NCBI RefSeq assembly: GCF_026210795.1
Contig: NC_089450.1
Location: 1,860,001 to 1,924,000 of the forward strand
Direction of reading: 5' to 3'
DNA length: 64,000 nucleotides
From: Rhizophagus irregularis
Lineage: Eukaryota > Glomeromycota > Glomeromycetes > Glomerales > Glomeraceae
Part shown: one piece after another, positions 54,021 through 64,000 of the stretch
How positions within the stretch are numbered: position 1 is the first letter of the stretch
Layout of the letters: each line of letters opens with the position of its first letter
Program-made: the position numbers and the translations under genes
The notes under the pieces: model-generated
What the model was told of the DNA's origin: nothing
The model's input: the letters and a program-made list of their open reading frames with translations, nothing else
Database searches by the model: none

Positions 54021-55429
54021 TGTTGTGCCTCAGATCGATTCTTGCCTAGATCGAAGCTCACGCACCCCAGATGTGAGGTGCGTGAAGTGAAACATCAATC
54101 ACCTGAGGTGCCTCAGATTCGATCTGAGGCAATTTTTTTTTTAAAAAAAAAAATTTCAATTTAATTTAATTTTATTTTCACCTTTTCTTTAAGGTTGGTA
54201 CCAGTTTTCTTTATTTTATATTTTCTTTTTAGGAACATTATTAACTGTTCCTTTTTTTTCTTACAGGAACTGCTATTTGGAATGGTTATTTTGGATTTTT
54301 TAAGGTAGGTGGACGCTTTATATATATATATATATATCTTGTTTTTCTTTATAGGAATGCCATTAACCATTCCTTCTTCTTTTTTCTTTACAGAAACCTC
54401 CATTTTCTAAAGTAAGTTCAAAATTTTTTTATATATTTTTCATTCTTAGAAATGTTACTAACCATTCTTTCTCTTCCTTTCTTTATAGGAATTGATCAGA
54501 ACACTCATTGCAGTGTCAAGAATTAGTCTGAGAATTATATAATATTATATATGACAATTTTTTATTTTCACAATAAAAAATCTTTGTTTTATATGTATGG
54601 TCAAATGGATATAGATCAAATGGATATATAGTAATAAGAGTTTATGTTGTAGAAAACACAAAAGATTGATATTTGAATAGAAAAAATAATATTGTATTAT
54701 GATTAATAAAAGGATTAGATTTAAAAAGGTAAATTCATAATGATGGTTAAATTAATTTATTGGTTTAATTTAATAGTAGAAGATACATAATTTTTATTAC
54801 AAAATTTCTTAAGTTTAATAAAAAACTAATTTTTTACAATAAACTTTTTGTTCTTCCAACTTTTAAATTAAACCACCTATCACTATTTCAAACAATACAA
54901 ATTAGTATTCCAACCAGTTACTATATGAAAAAAAAGAAAAGAAATGGTTAATAGTGTTCCTAAAAAGAAAAAACATAATGAAAAGACAAAAGAAAGTCCT
55001 TACCTACTATTCTAACTTCCAAATGGTATTCTGAGAAGTTTCTGTAAAAAAAAAGAAGAAATGGTTAATAGCATTTCTATAAAGAAAAACAAAAATATAT
55101 ATAAATAAAAAAGTGTTCACTTATTTTAAAAATCCAGAATAACCATTCCAAATAGTAGTTTCTGTAAAAATAAAAAGGAATATATAGTTAATAATGTTTC
55201 TAAAAAAAAAATATAAAGAAAAGAAAAAATAAAAATAAAGAAAACTGGTATCTATTTTAATAAAAAGATGTAAAAATAAAATAAATTAAATTGAAAATTT
55301 TTTTAAAAAAAAAATTGCTTCAGATTGAATTTGAAACATTTCAGATAATTGATATGCATCTCATATAATGATTTTAATTTAAGATGTGTAAGCTTTAGTC
55401 TGAAACAAAAATCAATCTAAAATACAACA
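54021..55429. mobile_element. 1.4-kb fold-back element with ~500-bp inverted arms
   Basis: The left arm (54021 to about 54520) and right arm (about 54900 to 55429) are inverted copies. Ends are TGTTGTGCCTCAG and, reverse complemented on the right, TGTTGTATTTTAG, both abutting TATATATA. Each arm contains three to four tandem ~90-bp units of the form AGGAATGCCATTAACCATTC followed by a T-rich tract and ACAG. The roughly 380-bp centre has no coding frame. The left arm is GC-richer; the right arm differs mainly by C-to-T and G-to-A changes. Superfamily unknown. Confidence 0.8.
54062..54087. repeat. Small GC-rich hairpin at the left tip of the fold-back element
   Basis: CACGCACC and GGTGCGTG pair around CCAGATGTGA. 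It is nested inside a larger pairing of TGCCTCAGATCGA (54026) with TCGATCTGAGGCA (about 54119-54131). The equivalent tip of the right arm has lost these pairs by transitions. Confidence 0.6.
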
Positions 55430-56510
55430 TATATATATAAATTAATTTATTTGACAGATTGACACAAATGTAACTAAAAGTCTTGCAAATGCCATTAAAA
55501 ATCTTGTGAATGTAAAAGAAAATTTATATAAATCAAAACTGAAGGCATATGCATATAAATATATAACAAATTTGTAGAAAATACAGATGTAAAAGATAAT
55601 CATTTATCCAAATGTTTTAAATAAGAAACAATAATTTTAAAAGAGAACAAAAAATAAGTATAATATTTTTTGTTATTTTTTTTGGTAAAATATTATTATT
55701 TGATAATAAAAATTTGAGTTCTTCTTTTTCTAATTTAATACAAATACATTATTTAAAGTAAATGATAATTTTTATGATATATTAATTAATGCAAATATGA
55801 TAAAAATATTATAGTTTCTTTATAAATAATTGTATCAATTTAAGAGCAAAAAGATGATAATAAAAATAAAATGTAGAAAAAGTTAAAGAAAAATTATATT
55901 TATTTAACTATATAATATCTTCTTTTATTTTTTTTCTAAACCTTGTTTTTGTAATAAATATCAACTAATTTGTTCTTATTATCTCTTTTGAAAATTTATT
56001 ATGTAAAAGAAACAACTTTACTTTATAAATAAGTTATAATAATTGGTTAATAATATTTTGACTATTGCTCATTTTTATTTATATTTTTTTTTTTAGCTTA
56101 ATCAATTGTTTATTATAAATTTATCATTATTTTTAAAAATAAAAGGTGAATTTAGTGATAAGCAGTAGGCTGAGTTAGTTAAAAAAAAATCTAATGCAAT
56201 TTAAAAAACTTATCATTACAAGATTAAGTCTTTTATTATAGCTAAAAAGTAAGAATTGCAAATTAGAAAATAAACTTAGTTTTATATAATGAATTTCTAT
56301 TGACTTTTTCTTTTATTTTAAATAAATTTATTACAAGCTTATAAAAATGATATAAACTTAGAAATTTGGCTATTCTTATATATAATAATAGGTTTTCATA
56401 TATAGAAGTTGATTGAAAAAAATAAAACATTAGGTGGAATAGGTAATAGGATAATTGTATATTATTAAATCATTATTTATTGTACAATATAACAAATTTT
56501 TGTTATAATA
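55430..56510. other. Gene-free AT-rich DNA
   Basis: No protein-like frame, RNA gene or repeat end recognised. Confidence 0.6.
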
Positions 56511-56860
56511 TACAGTCAACTCTCTATAAATGCACCCTCTATAAATGCATACCTCTATAAATGCATCTTTATCTGTCTCAACTATAATGTTAAATGAAAT
56601 GTATGGTTTATATATATAAATATTCTGTAAATGCATCCTTTATAAAAAAAATGTTATATAGTTTACTTATAAAATTTTTGAATTACCTTAATTTTAGATT
56701 AATATCATATAGATTTATATGTATTCTATAAATGCACACCCTTTTTAAATGCATTTTTATATCTGGTAATCATTTTTTATTTTATTATTATAATTTGGAT
56801 GCATTTAAGTTCTTTTAAAATCTACTATAAAATGACTGTTATAAATAAAAGTAAACTGTC
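56511..56860. mobile_element. TACAGTCAAC-ended element with internal tandem repeat
   Basis: The left end TACAGTCAACTCTCTATAAA is followed by three 16-17 bp units of CCTCTATAAATGCA. Further copies of TAAATGCA are scattered to 56810. The right end, reverse complemented, begins GACAGTTTACTTTTATTTAT, a weaker match. The end sequence and TA target fit the pogo/Tc1-like miniature group. Non-coding. Confidence 0.5.
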
Positions 56861-57348
56861 AACTATATCATTCCTTTAATATAAAAAACTTTAAAATTAA
56901 ATGGAAATTTTATGTTTTATGGTAAATTGTGCATCTTTTCATTTATTATACATGTATAATATAAGATTTTCTTTTATTTTAAATTTTGTAAAAAAAAAAG
57001 GTTTCTATTCTTACAACTCAATCCATTAAAATAATAATAATATACTTACTGAACAAGTTGATTGAATTATCAGGTAGATATCTATATAATTATAAGCCAT
57101 ACAAGGTTGCTTTTATATTAACTATAGTAAACTATATTCTTATGATCTAACCAAACTTGTTTTAAATAAATTTAATCTTTCATAAATTATAAAAAATATG
57201 CTTAATGATTTAAAATCAAAATTTCTTTATACTAGAAAACATCTATATATATATTATTAGAATTCAAATATAATAATAATTACTCATATATAAATATATG
57301 TAAAGAAAATTTGTACTTACATATTTTATTTATATTTTCTCAAATATA

Positions 57349-57524
57349 TACAGTCAACCCTTGTTATAATGAATCCTAAGGTCCAGACTTTAACTTCGCT
57401 ATAAGACTATAGTGAAGATTTTAAGAGATTTGATTGGTTAATTCATTATAGTGAGGAAAAATTTATTATAATTGTTTGAAAAATTCACTATATCAAGGGT
57501 TCGCTATATCAAGGTTTAACTGTA
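57349..57524. mobile_element. TACAGT-ended miniature transposon, copy 2
   Basis: The left end TACAGTCAACCCTTGTTATA and the reverse-complemented right end TACAGTTAAACCTTGATATA match, with TA at both edges. The interior repeats TTCRCTATA words. It is 176 bp, in the same family as 35542-35723. Confidence 0.75.
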
Positions 57525-58157
57525 TAACAGATAGAAGTTTAAATCTATCTGATAGAAAAATGTGAAATATATTTTTTTTATTATTTAAAATTATTTAATT
57601 TTTCATTTACATTTTTAGCTTATCATTATCTGAAATCTGCATTAAAAGTGATATGAAATATTTTGATTTTTTATACTAAAAATCTGGAATAATGACATTT
57701 TAACTAACTTTATTTCATTAATAATTACAGGGCTTAATAGAATTCTGGAAAATATATAAATAAGTAAGATCTCAAATTGCTTAGAATTTGCCAAAAAAAT
57801 TGTGTAAAGCTTTTCTTTTTAGATAATATCAGCCAGAAATTTAATTTTCTAATTTAGAAACTGGCTAGTATTATTATAATTCTGACCCTAAAAAAATGTT
57901 TAAAGTTCATAGTAAAAGTTTTTTGACTGGATCTTACCTATTTATGTATTTTTTGGAGTTCTGACTTAATTAACTAACTTCTTAGTTCAGAAATTTGATA
58001 TTATTTGATAATAATAGATTTAGAATTCCTTCTATAATATTGTTAAATAATAAGAAGTTTTAAAAAACATCACTAAAATAATTAAAGAAAATATTAATAA
58101 ATGTAAGTGTTGAATGATTATTATATTTAATATAATAACTATAATTTACTTGAATTA

Positions 58158-58686
58158 CACAGGTCAAAAGTGAAAAATCAGGTATCAATTAGTTCACCAA
58201 TCGGTCACCAATCAGGTAGCTAATTATGACGATTGGTAAAATGATTGGCATTTTCGCTAAATACATCACCAATCAGACAATTTAGAACTTTTGATCCAGT
58301 GATCAGAAAAGGATAAAATATAGCTCATTGGAATCATCTTAACAAGATGAATTTAATGGTAGTGTAGTAAAATCGCATTTTTAGGATTAATAGTTAATAA
58401 AAAATTAAATAAAATATAAATAATATATTTTTATTTTTATATTTTACTTAATTTCCCATCAAGTATTAATCCTAGAAATGCAATTTTACTACCATTAGAT
58501 TCATCTTGTTGAAACGATTCCAATGAGCTATTTTCTGATCACTGGATCAAAAGTTAGAAAACTGTCTGATTGGTGACGGTATTTGACAAAAATACCAATC
58601 AGTCACCAATCAGTCACCAATCAGCTACCCGATTGGTGACCAATTAATGACTGATTGATGCCTGATTTTTCACTTTTCGACCTGTG
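58158..58686. mobile_element. 529-bp inverted-repeat element, TTA target duplication
   Basis: The ends are CACAGGTC and GACCTGTG with TTA directly on both sides (58155-58157 and 58687-58689). The arms stay complementary for roughly 200 bp. Subterminal zones carry repeated CACCAATCAG/CTGATTGGTG words, three in tandem on the right. The 3-bp duplication and repeated subterminal motif resemble CACTA- or PIF/Harbinger-like non-autonomous elements; I cannot choose. The middle (TAGCTCATTGGAATCAT..) is a decayed copy of the 147-bp unit at 422-779. Confidence 0.8.
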
Positions 58687-58726
58687 TTATGAGTTATTAT
58701 TAGGTATATATTATATTATTAATATT

Positions 58727-58943
58727 AAGATTACTTACCTAAATCTCTCCAAAATCCTACAATTAGTTTTTTTAAGATTTTACTATAGTTTTATTATAGT
58801 TTCAGCAAAGTTTGTTAAGTTTAGCTTTTCTCCAGATTTTACCAACTTTTTAATAAAACTTTCATATAATTTTGGCAAAGTTTTGCTATTTCAGCATTTT
58901 GCCAATTTGCTAAAACCTTTAGTTTTTCCAGTACAGCAACCTT
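58727..58943. mobile_element. AAGGTTGC-ended miniature transposon, copy C (inverted)
   Basis: This is the reverse complement of copy B along its whole length: it ends GCAACCTT at 58943 and begins AAGATTAC, a mutated end. Flanking 10-mers TATTAATATT and AATTAGTATC match at 7 of 10 positions. Non-coding, 217 bp. Confidence 0.7.
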
Positions 58944-59117
58944 AATTAGTATCATATGATATTTTAAAAATACACAAATGTATATAGGATAAATAAATTT
59001 TAATACAAATTGGCATTACAAAAAAAGTGCATTCAAATTTTAAATCCTTAAACTTTTACAAAAATAATATAAATAGTTCCATTGGTACAATATGCAATTG
59101 ATTATAAAGTTTTAAGT

Positions 59118-59387
59118 TTATTTAATAAGATCCAATTCTTGAAGATGCTCTGGAATAACTATATATGAATCTTTGTAATACCAAACATTCTAATTCTCTT
59201 TGCATAATTCTTTGAGTTGATCCTGTATGTACTTGCTGTTTGATAAAATTATTGGAATTGCCTTTATGAAAGAATTCTATATATTTTTCATGCTATTCTC
59301 CTTGTAGTAGGCTTGTACTTTGATTGCAAATCCATATTCATATTAGAGAATATCAAGTTCTAAACCTGTTGGATATTCTGATGTAAG
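59118..59387 (-). pseudogene. Pseudogene of a lineage-expanded nuclease-like protein
   Basis: One continuous minus-strand frame with three internal stops. In order it reads YPTGLELDIL-stop, EYGFAIKVQAYYKENSM, then KAIPIILSN, DQLKELCKEN-stop, NVWYYKDSYIVIPEHLQELD and a terminal stop. The spacing of LELDI and an I-x-V-Q element recalls the E/D..E-x-Q core of PD-(D/E)XK-type endonuclease folds, and I believe proteins with this pattern are numerous in Rhizophagus. That recollection needs a search. The N-terminal part is missing. Confidence 0.55.
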
Positions 59388-60502
59388 TTACCATCATTAC
59401 AAATGGTATACATGACTGCCTGTTATTAAAAATTTGAGGTGTGACCGTGTGACCTAATTTCTATTATCTATCCCTATAAAAAAAATTCTGGAAAAATTCT
59501 GATAAATGATCATTTTTCTAGTTTTATTCCGAAGAAACTCAGACACGTGATCATGTTTTTGAAAAATTTTTTATAGGTTAAATCATTCAATAATCTAAAA
59601 AGCGAACAAAACCTAAAAAAAAAGTGAGTTCAAATCTTGATATCCGTATTTTTCTTTTATCACTCATGATACTAGATCCATTGTTGTTTATAAAGGGTAA
59701 ATCTAATTATTCGTGCGCTGGTGTCACAAAGAAGTATGTGAGATCACTCATGGTTATGCGTGAATCGTTAGACGTTAATGATTGATTGATCCTTTTTGGA
59801 AATAACGTAGCGCACATTCGCGTTTGCTTAGGTTGTGAAGTTATCATAATGATGGCTTGCCGTTCTAGATATCATTATCTGAGACTTAAAGCGTGGAGGT
59901 ATCCATAGTTATACTGAGGAATTGAAGAGACGTCGAAACGGCGTCTGACTTTGTAATCAAGGAGGTTAGTATTGTAAGTGTCACGATAGTGGATGCGAGG
60001 ATTACCTGGCTTTCAGGTGATATCATCCATCACATGTATTAAAAAAACAAATTTTTAGTCATGTGATCTTGCATAATAGTTCATGGATTTCGTATTTAAC
60101 TTTTGACATTCCTTTCTTATCCTTTCAATCCTTCCTTTACATCATTTAACCTTACACACTTTTGTACTATCTTAGCAACCATGTTTTTCTACGGATAGTT
60201 TTTCTTTATAATAATAGGCAATTATTGTTGGACAAAGGATACGTCGTCGTTGATTTATTTACATAATTAAATAAAAGGCTATAATTTCATAATTTCTTAA
60301 ATGCAATTTATACGGCACAATAATTTAAATTTTATTAATAATAAGTATAAAATCATATAAATGTAAATATAAATCATATAAATTAGATAAAATGAACGAA
60401 GAATAATCATTCTAAATTGTTGTATAATCAAAACTTATATCTTATATATAATAACTATATCCACTATTTGTATTCAAGTTAAAAAAACTTGTGAAGTTTC
60501 AT
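59388..60502. other. Intergenic DNA with a GC-richer island at 59820-60030
   Basis: The island contains the hairpin AGACGTCGAAACGGCGTCT (59929-59947) and, on the minus strand, a ~45-codon frame with NPRIHYRDTYNTNLLDYKVR ending in stops. It could be a decayed exon. CACGTGAT lies at 59552-59559. No tRNA or rRNA features are found. Confidence 0.35.
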
Positions 60503-61042
60503 TTACCAGAATTCATAATTCTGGGTACCTGAAGGGGAGATTTCATTATTATCAGTTGTCTCAGCAGGAGTGTTATGAAGACTATTCGATGAGGCGAGTT
60601 GATCAATCGTAAAGTATTCATGTTGGTAAGTTGGTGCAGAAGAACGAATAGTTGGCGTACGAGAAGAAACTAAAGGACGTTCATTTAAATAAGGATGAGG
60701 TCTGGAAACATGGTTTCGGTATATACGACGAGGTAAAGGTTGTTGTTGCGCGATAAAAGATTGTTTCATTTGATTTAATTGATTTTTTAGTTCATTAATT
60801 TGTTCAAGTTGTCTATTAACATTTTCTTCAAATGCCTTAATAGAATTAAAAAACCTTTGGAAATTTTGGTATATAGGAACGTTATTATTTTGTTGAGTAA
60901 TTATGCACTGAGTTGGTACCAGTGGTGGGTGTGTTAAGAAAGGAGCAGATTCACTTTCGTGTGGTGGATCATTAATAAAGTTGTTAGTGACTTCTAGAGG
61001 GTATTCGGGATACCCGGTTGAAATCCCGTAAGTATTTGGCAT
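60503..61042 (-). CDS. Unrecognised coiled-coil protein family, member 3
   Basis: An intronless 179-aa frame from the ATG at 61042. The frame stays open 49 codons further upstream, but that part translates the leader (a lysine run from the poly(A) tract), so I chose the start aligned with members 1 and 2. Blocks in order: TGYPEYPLEVTNNFINDPPH, QQNNN, a coiled coil (KAFEENVNRQLEQINELKNQ and onwards), SRPHPYLNERPLVSSRTPTI, HEYFTIDQLASSNS and NYEFW at the end. A 21-base A run on the coding strand (61076-61096) lies 34 nt before the ATG, as in the leaders of the other two. The paired GTTAATTAAC sites of members 1 and 2 are not visible upstream. Confidence 0.85.
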   Translation of the reverse strand: MPNTYGISTGYPEYPLEVTNNFINDPPHESESAPFLTHPPLVPTQCIITQQNNNVPIYQNFQRFFNSIKAFEENVNRQLEQINELKNQLNQMKQSFIAQQQPLPRRIYRNHVSRPHPYLNERPLVSSRTPTIRSSAPTYQHEYFTIDQLASSNSLHNTPAETTDNNEISPSGTQNYEFW

Positions 61043-61062
61043 AATTATTATTAATTGTCTTA

Positions 61063-61096
<34 letters not shown>

Positions 61097-62457
61097 GAAA
61101 AAAACTTTTATGGTATATATATATGTATGTATATATATTGTTCTTTCAAAAATACCAGTTAATATTATATAAATTTCACACAACATCAATGATTTACCAT
61201 CATTTTAAAAAAAACTTTATGGCATATATATACTGTATATTGATTCAAATTATCAGCAATATTACATAATTTTACACAACACCGATTTTCCTTTTTCAGT
61301 TGTACAAAATTCTGATAATTTTAGATCGACATTCTAATAACTAATCTTCGTTGAAGTAACCACCGGAATTACCTATAATGAAGCACACAGTATTGTAAAA
61401 TCTTGAAATTATATCAGGAGATCTTAATTTTTACCAATGGCTGTACGCAGGGGATTTTAATAAGGTTTTAACATCAAATAGCTGTATTCCTTATGAGGGT
61501 TTATTCATATATTTAATTTTAAATTCAACATTTTGCTGAAATAAAAAACCTAAAGAAAAAAATATACTTTTCTAATTACTTTAAATCTAATTTAATTTTC
61601 AAACTCAAATATTAAAATAACTAATCGCCGACTTTTTATTTTTACATTGAAATCATAAATGAATAAATAGTATTATCGTATATCACGGGCTATAGTACCC
61701 CCCCCCTTATGTATAGTACCCCTCAAAAAAGAAATCATTCTAATAATCCAACAAATACCTTAGGTGTGACGACTGTGACGTGTAACAATACTCTAATTAT
61801 TTTATAAGTTTAAACCCCCCTCTATTAATAGTAAAAATTCGCGTAATAGGGGGCGTAATTATGATAATCAAAGAAATTTCCTAATTTCTTGGCGGTGAAA
61901 TCCGCTTAACCCGTTTTGGTTGCCATAATTTGTTAATTTAGTATGATTAATTAGATGATTAGAGCTTCAATACTGAAATTGGAAAATTTGGTCCGAATAC
62001 TCCATTCAATTATAATAGATATGATTACGGTGTCGTCTATTATAAAATTCGGTCTGACCACTGACCGCATCAGCAAACCGTTATGCATTTATTTTTTCGA
62101 ATCCTGAATCTCAAATCCGAAAGCTATGCATGTATAATTCGTTGGACGTCCGCTAGTATTTGTGAACTTTATTTAGACGTTTTCTAATTTTTAGAATGGT
62201 TATAACGAATTAAAAAGTAATCTTATGAATAAAAAAAAAAAATCGATTATCGATTTCTCCTTATATCGCGTGTGTGCCTGGCACAGCGATGAGTTACGGA
62301 TTAGGTTTTGATAATTTAGAATTGATTTTGGAAGATCGGAATTGTTGGAAATAATTTAGGGATTCTGTAGGAATTTAGGTTACGGGTTAGATTTGTAAAT
62401 ACTTTCAGAGATTTTGTTATCCACGTTTAGACTCAATAATTTTACTATTATGCTAGC
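61043..62457. other. Intergenic DNA with C- and G-runs
   Basis: TATAGTACCCC occurs twice near 61690-61722, the first extended to nine Cs. CCCCCCTCTATTA at 61815-61827 can pair with TAATAGGGGG at about 61845-61854. The rest is AT-rich with a few less biased stretches (61900-62160) and no convincing frame. Confidence 0.45.
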
Positions 62458-62560
62458 GCATAAATAATAGTTATTGGGTAGGGGGGTTGAAATATCACCG
62501 AACTGCGAAGCAGTTCGGATGATATTTTAACCCCCCTACCTAATAACTGTGTTATTATGC
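62458..62560. repeat. 103-bp near-perfect hairpin
   Basis: The left arm reads GCATAAATAATAGTTATTGG, GTAGGGGGGTTGAAATATCA, CCGAACTGC. After a 3-base GAA loop the right arm is its complement, with a few mismatches and small insertions. The apex CCGAACTGC-GAA-GCAGTTCGG is perfect. The flank TATTATGCTAGC extends a second small palindrome. Either a tiny transposon or a structured RNA; no target duplication is clear. Confidence 0.8.
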
Positions 62561-63871
62561 AGACGTCCAAGATCATGTTCCATATGAAAAGCATAGTAAA
62601 TGTGTGATAATAATCTATATGACGTAATGCGTCAAAAATATCAAAGATATTTACGCAATGATAGTTTATCTAAAAAATATCAGTATGTTAAAAACAACAT
62701 GATCCTATTTGGCTGCATAATAATAACATTTATTATTTTTAATAAAAGTAATTGCATTTGAAAATACTATTGTTAATATCAGTTCAGAACCAATGAAATA
62801 ATGGAGATACGATCTAATACATATACTAAATACATAATTGATCCGTAATACTAAAATAGAAAATCACATTTTTTAATTTAATTGTCGTACTAAATAAATT
62901 TTTTATTACTAGTGTCAAAAGACAAATTCTTTTATCCCATCGGTAACAGCCACAATTATTAAAGTGAACAAAGTATAAACGATATTTTTTTTTTATTCTT
63001 ATTCTATCTTAAATATTTTCTAATTGATATTTGTGAAGTTATGAAATTTTATGTCATACATTGAAATATATTAAATATCTAATATCTAGTGTTTAGGTGA
63101 TTACGAAGTTAAAAGAGTAATAAAAATGTAATAAAAAATATGGTTACGGTACGATCATTTCACCGACATGAAATTACTGCCGACATGGAAAATTACCTAA
63201 TTTCGTTTTGCCGACTTCAAATTAATTGTGATAATCGGAATTGCTCAAATAATAAAATTTTACTTCCGTCATTTGTAAATTAACGTATAAACGCAAAAGT
63301 TCATTTTGCCAACAACAGATGAATTCCCTAGTCTTTAAAAATCACAACCACAGTATGAGCTAGGGAGAAGATTAAGAAACTTCTAGCTGATAGACAAATG
63401 TCAAATCAATCTGTATAAGAAATCTCATTTATTATAAGTTCATTGTTCAAAATACAACATTTTAAAAACATTTACTGTACGAAAGTATATCTACCCTAAA
63501 TAGAATATAAAGTAAAATACAAATCATTCAACATTATTTTTTTTAATTTAATATATACAATGAATATGTTTAATAATATTTTATAAAATGATTACACAAG
63601 TTATAATACAATAGCAGATAAGCCAATAATATTACCGAACGAGTAAACTTGCATAAGATCTTTAATTTATAATGTAATTAATATCCATTTTGCTTGAGTA
63701 GACGAATACATTATATATTAGAATCATACATATGGCGGTAATAAATATTTTGTATACAACAAAAAGAATATACTTACTTACGATTTCTCTTCCCTATAAA
63801 TGAGAATACATTTTATTGAGCATCTAAAAATTAATCTAATAAGTAATTTTGAAAAAAATTTTATTACTTAC
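62561..63871. other. Gene-free AT-rich DNA
   Basis: No protein-like frame. A pair of CCGACATG(A/G)AAATT repeats stands at about 63161-63190. The right part presumably holds introns or 3' parts of the Myb-like gene that enters from the right edge. Confidence 0.45.
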
Positions 63872-64000
63872 TTTTAATTTTCTTAATAAGTCGGCGATAT
63901 CTTTTTTTACATTCATGAGCGTTCTTTGATCCCAATAAAATTGCTATTTGTTCCCAATCATCATCAAATTCATTCACGTACGAAATAAGGTATTGAATCT
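63872..64000 (-). CDS. Myb/SANT-domain protein, one exon (cut by window edge)
   Basis: The minus-strand frame IQYLISYVNEFDDDWEQIAI, LLGSKNAHECKKRYRRLIKK ends at a GTAAGT donor (63871-63866). Spacing of the tryptophan, IAxxL and C-x-x-RYRxL fits the second and third helices of a Myb/SANT repeat, a DNA- or histone-tail-binding module. A 12-nt exon (AGG)GAAGAGAAATC may follow after a roughly 77-nt intron, but the downstream structure is unclear. The gene's start lies beyond the right edge. Confidence 0.65.

Noticed and set aside
54161-54403. Lysine-rich minus-strand frame
   Set aside because: Lies within the left arm of the fold-back element and reflects its T-rich tracts.
59820-60030. Possible rRNA or tRNA gene in a GC-richer island
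   Set aside because: No A-box/B-box pair, cloverleaf or 5S-like sequence could be found; only a short hairpin.
61043-61189. N-terminal extension of family member 3
   Set aside because: Open by chance through TA repeats and the poly(A) leader (lysine run); the other two members start at the aligned internal ATG.

Overview
The window is AT-rich eukaryotic DNA (roughly a quarter G+C by eye) and looks like a nuclear scaffold of an early-diverging fungus. An arbuscular-mycorrhizal Rhizophagus-type genome (Glomeromycotina) is my best guess. The basis is: genes cut by many 50-100 nt GT..AG introns; a fungal tunnel-type mRNA 5'-triphosphatase together with a Mediator subunit 23, which the yeasts lack; and large gene-poor stretches full of small decayed transposons. 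The organism assignment is inference.

Layout. 1-10.2 kb holds the start of an unidentified GC-richer gene at the left edge, a 147-bp tandem repeat, and several miniature inverted-repeat transposons in AT-rich DNA. 10.2-40.7 kb is the conserved gene island: DBR1 lariat debranching enzyme (-), a saccharopine-dehydrogenase-like oxidoreductase (+), PRMT5 (-), MED23 (+), a PMR1/SPCA-type Ca2+/Mn2+ ATPase (+), methylmalonyl-CoA epimerase (-), mitochondrial ribosomal protein mL43 (+), the CET1-type capping triphosphatase (-) and a TPX2 spindle protein (+). I rebuilt exon-intron models for all nine; every model closes in frame from ATG to stop. 42.9-43.4 kb holds a small PMP3-like membrane protein.

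45-64 kb is accessory. It holds three dispersed paralogues of an unrecognised intronless gene family with a central coiled coil (45.3, 49.9 and 61.0 kb). Two of them share a promoter with paired GTTAATTAAC palindromes. There are also doubtful small genes and pseudogene fragments, a 1.4-kb fold-back element whose two arms differ mainly by C-to-T and G-to-A changes, further short transposons, a 103-bp near-perfect hairpin, and one exon of a Myb/SANT gene at the right edge.

Working together. Three pairs of housekeeping genes are divergently transcribed from 173-228 bp intergenic spaces: DBR1/oxidoreductase, PRMT5/MED23 and epimerase/mL43. Several genes act in nuclear RNA synthesis or processing (DBR1, MED23, CET1, PRMT5), but the island is not a pathway cluster. 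The 8-bp palindrome TCACGTGA occurs nine times, mostly upstream of genes, twice with a TATA box of the form TATAAAAC just downstream and once with TATAAAAG. It is a good candidate for a widely used promoter element in this genome.
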